Shown here: piece after piece, positions 42,328 to 52,026 of the stretch
How the letters are laid out: each line of letters begins with the position of its first letter
Numbering within the stretch: position 1 is the first letter of the stretch
NCBI RefSeq assembly: GCF_029603165.1
Contig: NZ_JAQSVC010000005.1
Coordinates: 248,001-312,000 of the forward strand
Source of the DNA: Galbibacter pacificus
Lineage (GTDB): Bacteria; Bacteroidota; Bacteroidia; Flavobacteriales; Flavobacteriaceae
DNA length: 64,000 nt
Reading direction: 5' to 3'
Made by a program: the position numbers and the translations under genes
The notes under the pieces: generated by a model
Seen by the model: the letters and a program-made list of their open reading frames with translations, nothing else
The model's database searches: none
What the model was told of the DNA's origin: nothing

Positions 42328-45300
42328 ATGAAACAAATCACTATTAAAAGCAGGTATTTGTGCAGGAAGCAGGTATTGTGCTTTTTGTTACCTTGTTTTT
42401 TTTCCCTTGGACTAATGGCAAATGTACCCAAGAATCAAAGTAATATTGACTTGACCAAATATAGGGTGGCCCTTAAAAAAGAAGTTTATCAACTTGAAGA
42501 TATCTTTAAAATTGTAGAAGATAATGTTGAGGTTAACTTTTTTTACGATAAAGTATTGGTGAACGAAAAGCAGACGGTTCGTTTAAAAAAAGAAAAAATT
42601 ACCATCAAAAACCTCTTATTAGAGGTTTCATACCAACTAGGTTTAAGTTTTAAGCAAATAGACAATATTATAAACGTAGGTTTAAAAGAAGCTTTAAAAC
42701 AAGACCCAATAATAATTAAAGGAAAAGTAACCTCCTCGGCAGATGGTTTAGGATTACCAGGGGTAACGGTACAATTAAAAGATGGAAGTATTGGGGTTAC
42801 CTCTGATTTTGAAGGCAATTACGAAATACAGGTAAACAGCCCAACGGATATTCTTGTATTTAGCTATTTGGGGTTTAAACCAGTTGAAGAGAAGATAAAT
42901 AACCGAAAACTAATAAATGTTGCTTTACAAGAAGATACCCAGCAACTGGATGAAGTTGTAGTAACTGCACTTGGAATTAAGCGTGAGGAAAAATCGCTTG
43001 GATATGCCGTTCAAAAAATTGGAGGCAATCAGGTTCAGGAGGTAAAAGGGGTAGACGTGGCCACTTCTTTATCGGGTAAAGTAGCAGGTCTTTGGATTCA
43101 AAATAGTACAGAGTTTAATGAGTCTCCCGATATTAGGTTGCGTGGCGGTACCTCGAACCCTTTATTGGTAATAGATGGTGTTCCTTATGGAAATATGAAT
43201 TTATCTGATGTAGCCTCGGATGATATTAAAGAAATAAGCGTGCTTAAAGGAGCAACTGCTTCGGCATTATATGGTGCCAGGGGAAGCGGGGGAGCTGTAA
43301 TTATAACAACCAAAAGTGGCGGAAATGGCTTGAGCATAAACAGTAATAATATGTTCTTTGCAGGGTATTTGGCCCTTCCCGAAGTGCAATCTTCCTACAG
43401 TGCAGGTTTAGGGGGAACTTATAGTGCTACAGATTATGTATGGGGGCAAAAATTGGATATAGGTATCATGGCCGAACAATGGAATCCAGAAACAAAGCAA
43501 TATGAGAACATGCCACTTACGTCTCGTGGAAAAGATAATTTTAACGATTTTTTACAGCCCGGCTTTATTGTAAACAACAATATTAGTTTTGCACGAACAG
43601 GAGACATAGGTTCAATTAGAACTTCTTTTACCCATGTTTTAAATAAAGGGCAATATCCAAACTTAAAGCTAAACAGGTTTAATTTTAATGTTTCGGGAAC
43701 GCTAAACCTTAGCGATAACTTTGATATAAAAGCAAACCTAGGTTATAACAGAAGTATGGCTCCACAAACCACCGGAGCGGGTTATGGTTCGCAAGGCTAT
43801 ATGTATCAAATATTGCTATGGACAGGGCCAGAGTATGAGCTCTCAAAATATAGGGACTATTGGGTTATACCTAATGAACAACAAAATTGGCATTATCAAG
43901 CTTGGTACGATAATCCTTATTTAATTGCATATGAAAAACTGAAAAGCGATGAACAAAATATAACCAATGTAAACATTACTGCCGATTATAAACTTTTTGA
44001 AGGGGCTAAACTGACCGGGAGAATCGGCTACGATTTTTATTCCAATGAATTCAATACTCAAAACCCGGCCGGAATCAATTCAACCAGAGGATGGTACGTA
44101 AACGGTTTGTATAAGCAGGAGCAATATAGGGGGTATAGTTTAAACTCGGATGTGTTGTTTAACTATGCTAAAGAAGACCTGATTAAAAACTTTGATATAG
44201 ACATAACAACTGGAGTGTCGATTTATAAATATGAAGATCAGTATAATATGGCTTCTACCCGTAACGGACTTGTGGTCCCGGGTATTTCTTCTTTAAACAA
44301 TTCGGTAGAACGTCCCGATGTGGCAACTTCAACATACAGAAAACAAGTAAATAGCTTTTTAGGGCTGGCTTCTTTTGCTTATGCCGATACTTTCTTTGTT
44401 GATGTAACCGGAAGAAACGACTGGAGTTCTACGTTGCCTTCGTCTTCGCGGTCTTATTTTTATCCTTCGGTAGCCGGAAGCTTATTGTTGACCGAATTGG
44501 GCTTAAATCCGTCATGGTTGGATTTATGGAAGGTAAGGGGCTCCTGGACTGTATCTAAAAAAGATTTAGGGGTTTACGATACCAACGTAAATTATTCGGT
44601 AAACCTTGGTGTATGGGACGGTTATAATACAGCAGCATATCCTTCAACCATAAAAACGTCTATTGTAGAGCCAGAAACAAGCAGAACATGGGAGTTTGGA
44701 ACAGCCGCATATTTGTTTAAAAACAGAATTATGCTGGACATGGCATATTATAACATTTACACATACAATCGCCAAGTATCTACCCCAATACCATCTTCGT
44801 CAGGGTTTAATGAAACATTGATTAATATTGATGAAACAATAGAGCGCAGAGGTTTGGAATTCACACTAAATGCAGGCGTTGTCAAGTCTGAAAATTTTAG
44901 TTGGGACGTATCCTTGAACTGGTCGAAAACACATGCCTATTATAAAGATTTGGATCCAGTGTATTCATCTGATAATTTATGGGTAAAAAAAGGCGGTAGA
45001 GTAGATAATTATACCATTCAGGATTGGGAGAGGGATCCGCAGGGAAATGTTGTCTACAATACGGGTGGATTACCGATTAGGAGTAATTATACAACATTTT
45101 TAGATTATAGCGATCCGGATTTTTTATGGGGATTCACCAATACGTTTAACTACAAAGACTTTAGTTTGTATTTAAGTTTTGATGGGCGCGTTGGCGGAAC
45201 TTTATACAATTATACATCGTACAAAATGTGGGATACTGGCTCTCATCCCGATAGCGACAATCAATGGAGGTACGATGAAGTTGTAAACGGAAACGAGTCG

Positions 45301-45702
45301 TTTGTTGGTAATGGAGTTAAAGTGGTTTCGGGAGAAGTTAGTTACGACCAATATGGACAAATAATGGAAGATACCAGGGTTTTTGCACCAAACGACACTC
45401 CAGTATCATATGAAACCTACGCAAGAAGGTATGGAGACGGAAGCTTGGGCGCAAAAGATGCCACGTTTGCTAAATTAAGAGAATTGTCTTTTGGATATAC
45501 ATTGCCTAAAGATGTAAGCGAAAAAATTGGAGTGGCCAATGCAACAATAGCGTTAACGGCTCAAAACGTTTTCTTGATTACTAAAGATTTTGAATTTGCA
45601 GACCCCGACTGGAATTCGGATAGTGATCTATCCTCTCCGTCACAACGGTTTGTTGGATTGAACATAAAATTACAAACACTAGCTAAAGGACCTAAAAAAT
45701 AA
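42328..45702 (+). CDS. SusC/RagA-type TonB-dependent outer-membrane transporter with STN signalling domain
   Basis: 1124 residues. Signal peptide about 1-32. An STN/secretin-like domain (about 50-115, FKIVEDNVEVNFFYDKVLVN, LLLEVSYQLGLSFKQIDNII) that touches FecR comes first, then a carboxypeptidase-like beta domain (about 128-205, IIKGKVTSSADGLGLPGVTV), a TonB-type box region (QLDEVVVTALGIKREEKSLG), the plug (VKGVDVATSLSGKVAGLWIQ, SVLKGATASALYGARGSGGA) and a 22-strand barrel ending in FVGLNIKLQTL. It imports a large substrate bound by the SusD partner. Fourteen bases after fecR. Confidence 0.96.
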   Translation: MKQITIKSRYLCRKQVLCFLLPCFFSLGLMANVPKNQSNIDLTKYRVALKKEVYQLEDIFKIVEDNVEVNFFYDKVLVNEKQTVRLKKEKITIKNLLLEVSYQLGLSFKQIDNIINVGLKEALKQDPIIIKGKVTSSADGLGLPGVTVQLKDGSIGVTSDFEGNYEIQVNSPTDILVFSYLGFKPVEEKINNRKLINVALQEDTQQLDEVVVTALGIKREEKSLGYAVQKIGGNQVQEVKGVDVATSLSGKVAGLWIQNSTEFNESPDIRLRGGTSNPLLVIDGVPYGNMNLSDVASDDIKEISVLKGATASALYGARGSGGAVIITTKSGGNGLSINSNNMFFAGYLALPEVQSSYSAGLGGTYSATDYVWGQKLDIGIMAEQWNPETKQYENMPLTSRGKDNFNDFLQPGFIVNNNISFARTGDIGSIRTSFTHVLNKGQYPNLKLNRFNFNVSGTLNLSDNFDIKANLGYNRSMAPQTTGAGYGSQGYMYQILLWTGPEYELSKYRDYWVIPNEQQNWHYQAWYDNPYLIAYEKLKSDEQNITNVNITADYKLFEGAKLTGRIGYDFYSNEFNTQNPAGINSTRGWYVNGLYKQEQYRGYSLNSDVLFNYAKEDLIKNFDIDITTGVSIYKYEDQYNMASTRNGLVVPGISSLNNSVERPDVATSTYRKQVNSFLGLASFAYADTFFVDVTGRNDWSSTLPSSSRSYFYPSVAGSLLLTELGLNPSWLDLWKVRGSWTVSKKDLGVYDTNVNYSVNLGVWDGYNTAAYPSTIKTSIVEPETSRTWEFGTAAYLFKNRIMLDMAYYNIYTYNRQVSTPIPSSSGFNETLINIDETIERRGLEFTLNAGVVKSENFSWDVSLNWSKTHAYYKDLDPVYSSDNLWVKKGGRVDNYTIQDWERDPQGNVVYNTGGLPIRSNYTTFLDYSDPDFLWGFTNTFNYKDFSLYLSFDGRVGGTLYNYTSYKMWDTGSHPDSDNQWRYDEVVNGNESFVGNGVKVVSGEVSYDQYGQIMEDTRVFAPNDTPVSYETYARRYGDGSLGAKDATFAKLRELSFGYTLPKDVSEKIGVANATIALTAQNVFLITKDFEFADPDWNSDSDLSSPSQRFVGLNIKLQTLAKGPKK

Positions 45703-45706
45703 TATT

Positions 45707-47239
45707 ATGAAAACTATATATAAAATTGCATTTGCAAGTATATTGATACTTTGTGGCGCATGTGCAGATATGGACAAAATTAACACGAACCCAGATGGGA
45801 TATCATCTGTAACGCCACAAATGTTGGCCACAAAGCTTATTTTGAATATAACAAACGACGATATAGGAAGCGAAAAAGGATTCATGTTGCCTTTTATGAG
45901 GGATAAGTATATTTTATGGAGCGAATATCCGGAGGATGCACAATACAACCGTTTGAACAGGGCCAGTTTTAGCGACATGACACGCTTAACCGATGCCCAG
46001 AAAATGATGGAATTATCTCAAGATTTAAAAGAAGGGGAAAAGAACGCCTATACCGGATTGGCATATTTTATCAGGGCTTATTATTTCTTCAATTTAACAA
46101 TTCAAGTTGGAGATATGCCATACAGTGAAGCAATTAAAGGTGAAACAGAGGGAGATACCAAACCTACTTACGATATCCAAAAAGATATTTTTATTGGTAT
46201 TTTAAAGGAACTGGACCTAGCAGACAACCTTTTTGCAAATGCCAGCCAGTTTGATGGCGATATAATCTATGGAGGTGATGTAAACAAATGGCGTAAAATG
46301 GTAAATTCTTTTCAGTTAAAAGTATTAATCAATTTACACAAGAAAACCGGAGATAGCGATTTAAATGTGGCTCAGAAGTTTAAAGATATTGTAAATAATC
46401 GACCTATTTTCAGTAATAATGAAGATAATTTCAGTTTGGTATATTCCAATCAACAAAATCAAATGTACCCTTTCTTCAAGCAAGGTAATCAATTTGTAAT
46501 TTATCCAATGGTTTCAAGTGTTTTGATTGATAAGCTAAAAATATTGAACGATTACAGGTTGTTTTATTACACAGAACCATCACCAGTAAAAATAGAAGAA
46601 GGCCTATCGGATTCAGATTTTGATGCATATGTTGGGGTAGAACCCTCTTTAGAATACTCGGCGGTAAGTTCTATTTCTTCGTCAAAAGATTATTCAGATA
46701 TAAATTTAAGATATAAAGAAACCCCCGAAGGAGAACCGGTTTATCTATTAAGTTATGCCCAAGTAGAGTTTATGTTGGCCGAGGCTGCCGTAAGAGGCTG
46801 GGTTGGTGAAACCCCTGAAGAACACTATAATCAAGGGGTAAAAGCGGCAATGGAGTATGTAAGGGATAATACACCAATAAATACGTATAACCACGGTATG
46901 GATATTACAGATAATTATATTGAGGCATACATAGAAAGTGCTGAGGTAAAGTTGAGCTCCGATCCAAATACTCAAATGGAACAAATTATCACTCAAAAAT
47001 ATTTAAGCACCTTCTTACAGTCGCCATTAAGCGCTTTCTTTGAAAACCGCAGGACCGGATATCCGTATTTTGAAATCAATCCAGCAAGTAATCAAAACGA
47101 ACCCTCCAATAAATTACCTGTTAGATGGATGTACCCATCCGATGAAGTGCAATATAACCTAGAGCATGTAAATGAAGCAACAAACAGGCAATATAACGGG
47201 GTGGATGATAATAATGGAATTATGTGGATACTTCAGTAA
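45707..47239 (+). CDS. SusD/RagB-type surface lipoprotein
   Basis: 510 residues. Lipoprotein signal ending at Cys19 (LILCGAC), then MDKINTNPDGISSVTPQMLA and helical TPR-like pairs (AYTGLAYFIRAYYFFNLTIQ about 106-125; EPVYLLSYAQVEFMLAEAAV about 343-362). It belongs to the nutrient-binding SusD-like lipoproteins that close as a lid over the SusC barrel. It starts 4 bases after susC. The substrate cannot be read from the sequence, but the phospholipase gene downstream points to phospholipid- or phosphodiester-derived material. Confidence 0.93.
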   Translation: MKTIYKIAFASILILCGACADMDKINTNPDGISSVTPQMLATKLILNITNDDIGSEKGFMLPFMRDKYILWSEYPEDAQYNRLNRASFSDMTRLTDAQKMMELSQDLKEGEKNAYTGLAYFIRAYYFFNLTIQVGDMPYSEAIKGETEGDTKPTYDIQKDIFIGILKELDLADNLFANASQFDGDIIYGGDVNKWRKMVNSFQLKVLINLHKKTGDSDLNVAQKFKDIVNNRPIFSNNEDNFSLVYSNQQNQMYPFFKQGNQFVIYPMVSSVLIDKLKILNDYRLFYYTEPSPVKIEEGLSDSDFDAYVGVEPSLEYSAVSSISSSKDYSDINLRYKETPEGEPVYLLSYAQVEFMLAEAAVRGWVGETPEEHYNQGVKAAMEYVRDNTPINTYNHGMDITDNYIEAYIESAEVKLSSDPNTQMEQIITQKYLSTFLQSPLSAFFENRRTGYPYFEINPASNQNEPSNKLPVRWMYPSDEVQYNLEHVNEATNRQYNGVDDNNGIMWILQ

Positions 47240-47337
47240 GACTTATCAGTTGAATTCTTCAATTAAAATATATTAATTACAATAAAATTAATGTAGAATT
47301 CACTTTTTTACTACTTTCATTTAAAGAAAACCTAAAA

Positions 47338-49857
47338 ATGGATACCAGAAGAGACTTTTTAAAAAAAGCAACATTGTTTACGGGCGGGATGAGTGTTTTG
47401 CCTACGTTTCCAAATTCAATAAAACGGGCATTGCAGATCGACCCCGAAAAAGGTTCTAATTTTTACGATGCCGAACATATTGTACTGTTAATGCAGGAAA
47501 ATAGATCGTTCGACCACTGTTATGGATCTTTAAGAGGGGTAAGGGGTTTTAACGATCCGCGTGCAATAAAATTACCTAATAAAAACCCGGTATGGTTGCA
47601 GCACGATGAAAAAGGAAGGACTTTTGCACCATTTCGCCTAAACATGAAAGAAACTAAGGCGACTTGGATGGGCGGATTGCCACATTCGTGGACAGATCAA
47701 GTTGATGCAAGAAATAATGGAAAATATGATAAATGGCTGTTTGCAAAGCAGCCAGGAAGAAAGGAGTATAAAGATATTCCTTTTACCTTAGGATATTATA
47801 ACAGAGAGGACCTGCCGTTTTATTATGCTTTTGCAGATGCCTTTACGGTGTTCGACCAACATTTTTGTTCTTCGCTTACCGGAACAACCACCAATAGGCT
47901 ATTTTTTTGGTCGGGAACCCATAAGGATAGGGAAGGGTTTGCTCATGTAAGAAATTCGGAGGTGGGCTGGGACAGGGAAATAAACTGGAAAACCTTTCCC
48001 GAAAGATTGCAGGATCACGATATTCCGTGGAAAGTATATCAAAATGAAATAAGTTTTTACAATGGCTTGGAAGGTGAAGACGAATCTTATCTTGCCAATT
48101 TTACCGATAATAATTTAGAATGGTATTCTCAATTTAATGTCCGCTATACAAAAGGGTATCAAAATTACCTAAAAAACAGTCTTAATGATTTACCTGTGGA
48201 GATCGATGAGTTAGAGGAAAAAATTAAAGAAACACCAAAAAGAAAGGTTCAACCGTTACAAAACGAATTAGAAGAAAAGAAGGCTAAATTAAAGCATGTA
48301 CAGGAAGAAAGCGAACGTTGGAACCCGTTAAACTTTGAAAAGCTTTCCGATTATCAAAAACAATTACACCAAAGGGCATTTGTAACAAATAGCAATGATC
48401 CAGATTATCATGAAACGGAAGAAATAGCTGTTGAAATTGAAGGTGAAAAGGAAACCTTAAAGGTCCCTAAAGGAGATATTCTGGATGCATTTAGAAAAGA
48501 TGTCAATGCCGGAACCCTGCCAACGGTTTCTTGGTTGGTGGCACCCCAAAAATTTTCAGATCATCCAAGCGCCCCATGGTTTGGAGCATGGTATGTTTCT
48601 GAGGTTTTGGACATTCTTACCAAAGATCCAGAAGTATGGAAAAAGACCATATTTATTTTAACATACGATGAAAACGATGGTTATTTCGATCATGTTCCGC
48701 CATTTGTGGCTCCCAATCCTAAAGATGCTCATTTGGCATCCAAGGGGATGGACCTTCATCAAGAATACGTAACACTAAAGGAAGAACTGGTAAAAAATAG
48801 GGTTAACGAAAATAATGCAAGGGAAAGCCCGGTAGGGCTGGGTTACCGTGTGCCAATGGTGGTGGCATCTCCATGGACGCGTGGCGGTTGGGTAAATTCG
48901 GAAGTGTGCGATATAACCTCGACCATTCAATTGATGGAAAATTTCATACAAAATAAATATGGAAAAGATGTAAAAGAAACCAATATTAGCGAATGGCGTA
49001 GATGTGTTTCCGGAGATTTAACTTCTGCCTTTAGAACTTTTAAGGAAGATGATTTTAAATTTTCTGATTTTGTAAAACGGAATGAATTTATGGGAGAAGT
49101 CATAAATGCCCGAGCTAAAAAATTACCTTCAAATTACAGGGAATTGTCCGATGATGAAATTTCCACGGCCAAGAAGGCTATAATGAAAGCCGACTTTTTA
49201 CCACAACAAGAGCCGGGTGTTAAAGATTCATGCGCCTTGACATATGAATTGTATGTGGACGGAAAACTTAACATGGATACACTGGGGGTTGAAGTATTTT
49301 TTGAAGCATCCAATAATATTTTTGGAGAAAAAGCCAAAGGCGCGCCGTTTAATGTATATGCTTTTAATCGAAAAAATGAACAGTCAACGTTTAATTGGCC
49401 TATAACGGTAAAACCCGGGGATAAATTATTGAATAATTGGAGCCTGAAAGATTTTAGAGAAGAGGAATATCAATTATCTGTGCACGGGCCTAACGGATTT
49501 TATAGAGCGTTGCAAGGAAATGCAAACGATCCCGATTTGAATATCGATTTTGACTATGAAAAAAACACCAAGCGCGTAAAAAGGGTTTCTGGTAATATTA
49601 TGCTGCACATAACCAATAATTCCAACAAGCCGCTTAAAGTAGTTCTCGAAGATTGTTCGTATGGGCAAGAAATGCAACATATAGTTGTGAAAGCAGGAAA
49701 GCGTGAAACAATTATTTTAGATGTAAATAAAAATTACAACTGGTATGATTTTAAACTAACGGTTGAAGGCAATAATACATTTAAAAGAAGATACGCTGGT
49801 AGGGTTGAAGTGGGTAAAGCATCTAAAACCGACCCGTACATGGGTAGGGTACAATAA
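47338..49857 (+). CDS. Phosphocholine-specific phospholipase C
   Basis: 839 residues. Tat-type signal TRRDFLKKA at 3-11. The acid-phosphatase-like catalytic domain carries MQENRSFDHCYGSLRGVRGF (about 52-71), SSLTGTTTNRLFFWSGTH (about 179-196), and FILTYDENDGYFDHVPPF (about 438-455). A charged coiled-coil-like insert lies at about 280-325. Two C-terminal beta domains (about 620-725 and 730-830) are of the type found in bacterial PLCs. It cleaves the head group from phosphatidylcholine or sphingomyelin outside the cytoplasm. It sits 98 bases after susD and shares the direction, so it is likely part of the same locus. Confidence 0.93.
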   Translation: MDTRRDFLKKATLFTGGMSVLPTFPNSIKRALQIDPEKGSNFYDAEHIVLLMQENRSFDHCYGSLRGVRGFNDPRAIKLPNKNPVWLQHDEKGRTFAPFRLNMKETKATWMGGLPHSWTDQVDARNNGKYDKWLFAKQPGRKEYKDIPFTLGYYNREDLPFYYAFADAFTVFDQHFCSSLTGTTTNRLFFWSGTHKDREGFAHVRNSEVGWDREINWKTFPERLQDHDIPWKVYQNEISFYNGLEGEDESYLANFTDNNLEWYSQFNVRYTKGYQNYLKNSLNDLPVEIDELEEKIKETPKRKVQPLQNELEEKKAKLKHVQEESERWNPLNFEKLSDYQKQLHQRAFVTNSNDPDYHETEEIAVEIEGEKETLKVPKGDILDAFRKDVNAGTLPTVSWLVAPQKFSDHPSAPWFGAWYVSEVLDILTKDPEVWKKTIFILTYDENDGYFDHVPPFVAPNPKDAHLASKGMDLHQEYVTLKEELVKNRVNENNARESPVGLGYRVPMVVASPWTRGGWVNSEVCDITSTIQLMENFIQNKYGKDVKETNISEWRRCVSGDLTSAFRTFKEDDFKFSDFVKRNEFMGEVINARAKKLPSNYRELSDDEISTAKKAIMKADFLPQQEPGVKDSCALTYELYVDGKLNMDTLGVEVFFEASNNIFGEKAKGAPFNVYAFNRKNEQSTFNWPITVKPGDKLLNNWSLKDFREEEYQLSVHGPNGFYRALQGNANDPDLNIDFDYEKNTKRVKRVSGNIMLHITNNSNKPLKVVLEDCSYGQEMQHIVVKAGKRETIILDVNKNYNWYDFKLTVEGNNTFKRRYAGRVEVGKASKTDPYMGRVQ

Positions 49858-49881
49858 ATAATTTGGGTTGAGCTGAATTAT

Positions 49882-49920
49882 AATTCCGCAAATGTTTTAT
49901 TGCATTGCGGAATTTTTTTT
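49882..49920 (+). terminator. Intrinsic terminator after the phospholipase gene
   Basis: AATTCCGCAAATG pairs with CATTGCGGAATT with one bulged A, followed by eight T. It lies 25 bases after the stop and ends next to rsmD, which is convergent. Confidence 0.85.
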
Positions 49921-49921
49921 G

Positions 49922-50458
49922 TTAAAATTCAAAAAAGCTAAAAACGCTGCTCCCGTATTTTCGCTTTTCGGTAAATCCGTCAATTTCGCTGAGGTCGGTT
50001 TGCTTGGCATGTTCAATAATTAAAATACCATCTTCTTCAAGAAGCCCGTTCTTTTTTACCAGCATGGGGATTTTGTTAAATTCCGTCAATGGTATGTCGT
50101 ATGGGGGATCTGCAAAGATAATGTCTGCTTTTTGGATGGATTTTTCCAAATAGGTAAATACATCGCTTTTAATTGGCTGTATGGGAAATTCCAGCTCACT
50201 TTTTATTTTATTTATGTATTGCACGCAGCCCGAATGCGCATCGACCGAAGTAATTTTTGGTACGCCCCTGCTGGCAAATTCAAAACTAATATTTCCTGTA
50301 CCGGCAAAAAGGTCCAAAACGGTTAGCTCGTCAAAATAAAATTGATTGTTAAGAATATTGAACAAACCTTCCTTGGCAAAATCGGTCGTGGGCCTTACGG
50401 GTAATTTTTTTGGAGCAATCAACCTTTTTCCTTTGTATTTTCCAGAAATAATGCGCAT
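49922..50458 (-). CDS. rsmD: 16S rRNA (guanine-N2-966)-methyltransferase
   Basis: 178 residues. MRIISGKYKGKRLIAPKKLP, VRPTTDFAKEGLFNIL, the SAM site VLDLFAGTGNISFEFASRG, and the catalytic IIFADPPYDIPLTEF are typical of RsmD. It methylates G966 of 16S rRNA in the assembling small subunit. It starts directly after the stop of the DUF3822 gene upstream, so both are translated from the same transcript. Confidence 0.95.
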   Translation of the reverse strand: MRIISGKYKGKRLIAPKKLPVRPTTDFAKEGLFNILNNQFYFDELTVLDLFAGTGNISFEFASRGVPKITSVDAHSGCVQYINKIKSELEFPIQPIKSDVFTYLEKSIQKADIIFADPPYDIPLTEFNKIPMLVKKNGLLEEDGILIIEHAKQTDLSEIDGFTEKRKYGSSVFSFFEF

Positions 50459-51289
50459 TTATAAACTGTTTAATAAAACAAGTGTTTTAGGGGCGTTGAG
50501 CTTTTCTATAACATTGTTTAGTTTTGGCGGGTAATAAGCTTCCCCGATTTTTAGGTTTTTTATATACCGATAGGCAATTTTGTACAATTCGCTTTCCTCA
50601 GAAACATTGCCAAGCAAAAAGGTAGGAGTTTCCTCGGGGTTTAGGTGAAGTTGTTCAATTGTAAAAAGCAAGTAATAAATAAAGTCTTCTTTTTGAAGGT
50701 ATTGAAAGGTGTTGTATAAAACCAATTTCTTTTGGTCCAGCACAATTATTTCAAAGTGCATGCTATCTATGTGTACATAAATGGTTTTTGGGTCGCTTTT
50801 TTTGGCGTTGTTGATAAGCGTTTCTACCAATACGGTAGAAAAATGTTTGTATTCAAAATCGCCAAATTTTTCAAAAAGGTAATTGTTTACATTGGTAAAG
50901 GGCACATATACATTATACATATCGTGCTCTTTAAGCTCGTCGTAATTAATGTAATCGTTTTCTAAAATTTTGACATTATATTTTAAATAATCAGAAAGAT
51001 TGCTTTCGTTAAAAAGGGATTTTGGCACAAACGACGATAGCTCGTTTTCATGAACCGCAATAATTTTGTTGAAGGAGCTCCCTTTTATGGAATCTTTGTC
51101 AAACCAGTTTTCCAGATGTGCCAAAAGGCTTTCTGCGTTCGCCTTTTTGTCAAAACTAACGGTATCTATGGTTTCAATTTCGTTTAAGGCGCTATCTGCA
51201 ATACAAAAAGAAAGTCCACTCAAGCTAACTTGAATGGACAGTTCTTTAAATGATTTATCTAGTATGTTACTACTCTTTTTTAGTGTCAT
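50459..51289 (-). CDS. DUF3822 family protein
   Basis: About 276 residues from the ATG at 51289 (another start lies 21 bases earlier). The protein looks like an actin/FtsA-like fold of Bacteroidota: SIQVSLSGLSFCIADSALNE, YKHFSTVLVETLINNAKKSD and KTIYVHIDSMHFEIIVLDQK are beta-rich with alternating polar residues. DUF3822 has no known function. It overlaps the preceding pilin-like gene by 20 bases and abuts rsmD, forming a three-gene operon. Confidence 0.82.
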   Translation of the reverse strand: MTLKKSSNILDKSFKELSIQVSLSGLSFCIADSALNEIETIDTVSFDKKANAESLLAHLENWFDKDSIKGSSFNKIIAVHENELSSFVPKSLFNESNLSDYLKYNVKILENDYINYDELKEHDMYNVYVPFTNVNNYLFEKFGDFEYKHFSTVLVETLINNAKKSDPKTIYVHIDSMHFEIIVLDQKKLVLYNTFQYLQKEDFIYYLLFTIEQLHLNPEETPTFLLGNVSEESELYKIAYRYIKNLKIGEAYYPPKLNNVIEKLNAPKTLVLLNSL

Positions 51290-51917
51290 AATATGGTGGC
51301 CAGTTTGCACTTGTGCTTACTTCTGTAAGGCTACCTACTTTAATTTCAGGACCATTAACTTCTTCTACCGAAATAGCAGATTTTTCCTGATCCACAAGAT
51401 CTTTTGGTTGATCGTACAGTAAAACAGATTTATTAACCTTCACCTCAAAAACAGGAGCGTTAAATCCGTTTGCATTGATCATCTTGGCATCCATGGTGAA
51501 TTTCTCGTTGTTCTCTGCATAAGGAACCGTTGCAAGGTTTTTGTAAGAATCAGAACCTCCAAATAAAGAATCCTTAACAGGTACAAATCCTAAAGTATCA
51601 ATAACTTTAACCTCTCTTTCCATGTCGATACGGTAGGTTTCATCGTATTCCATATAAGAAGAGTCCCTTTGTTGTGTAAGTGTATACTGAGCTGTATCGA
51701 TGAATTTGATCAAACTAGGAAAATCTTTCGCAAATTTACCGGTTACAGTTCTGTATGCTTCCTGAGCATCCCTAATATCTTTTAACTTATCGATTACGGC
51801 CGAATATCTTTCTTTTTTTACTTTGTCAAATTTTATTGGCCCCATTACAGAAGTATAAATTTGATACGCGAAAAAAATACTTAAAAGCCAAAGGACAATT
51901 TGTATTACTGTCTTCAT
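51270..51917 (-). CDS. Exported single-span protein, pilin-like N-terminus, unknown function
   Basis: 215 residues. One membrane segment (about 4-22, VIQIVLWLLSIFFAYQIYTS) is followed by a helix with YSAVIDKLKDIRDAQEAYRT and VTGKFAKDFPSLIKFI, which resembles the stalk of type IV pilin-like proteins, then an acidic beta-rich region. There is no prepilin cleavage site. It is the first gene of the DUF3822-rsmD operon and has a TAGATTTG promoter element upstream. Likely periplasmic; role unknown. Confidence 0.68.
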   Translation of the reverse strand: MKTVIQIVLWLLSIFFAYQIYTSVMGPIKFDKVKKERYSAVIDKLKDIRDAQEAYRTVTGKFAKDFPSLIKFIDTAQYTLTQQRDSSYMEYDETYRIDMEREVKVIDTLGFVPVKDSLFGGSDSYKNLATVPYAENNEKFTMDAKMINANGFNAPVFEVKVNKSVLLYDQPKDLVDQEKSAISVEEVNGPEIKVGSLTEVSTSANWPPYYDTKKE

Positions 51918-51948
51918 TTTTTAATTTTTGAATTAAAGAGGTTTTACG

Positions 51949-51956
51949 CAAATCTA
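51949..51956 (-). promoter_or_regulatory. -7 promoter element of the DUF3822-rsmD operon
   Basis: Minus strand reads TAGATTTG (TAnnTTTG), about 31 bases before the ATG at 51917. No clear -33 element. Confidence 0.4.
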
Positions 51957-52001
51957 CAATTTTTTTTCATTCATGAAAGAGATAGCCAAAAAAAACATCA
52001 C

Positions 52002-52009
52002 TAATTTTG
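52002..52009 (+). promoter_or_regulatory. -7 promoter element of the helicase gene
   Basis: TAATTTTG matches TAnnTTTG, 17 bases before the ATG at 52027; divergent to the operon on the other strand. Confidence 0.45.
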
Positions 52010-52026
52010 AACGATAAATAGATTTT

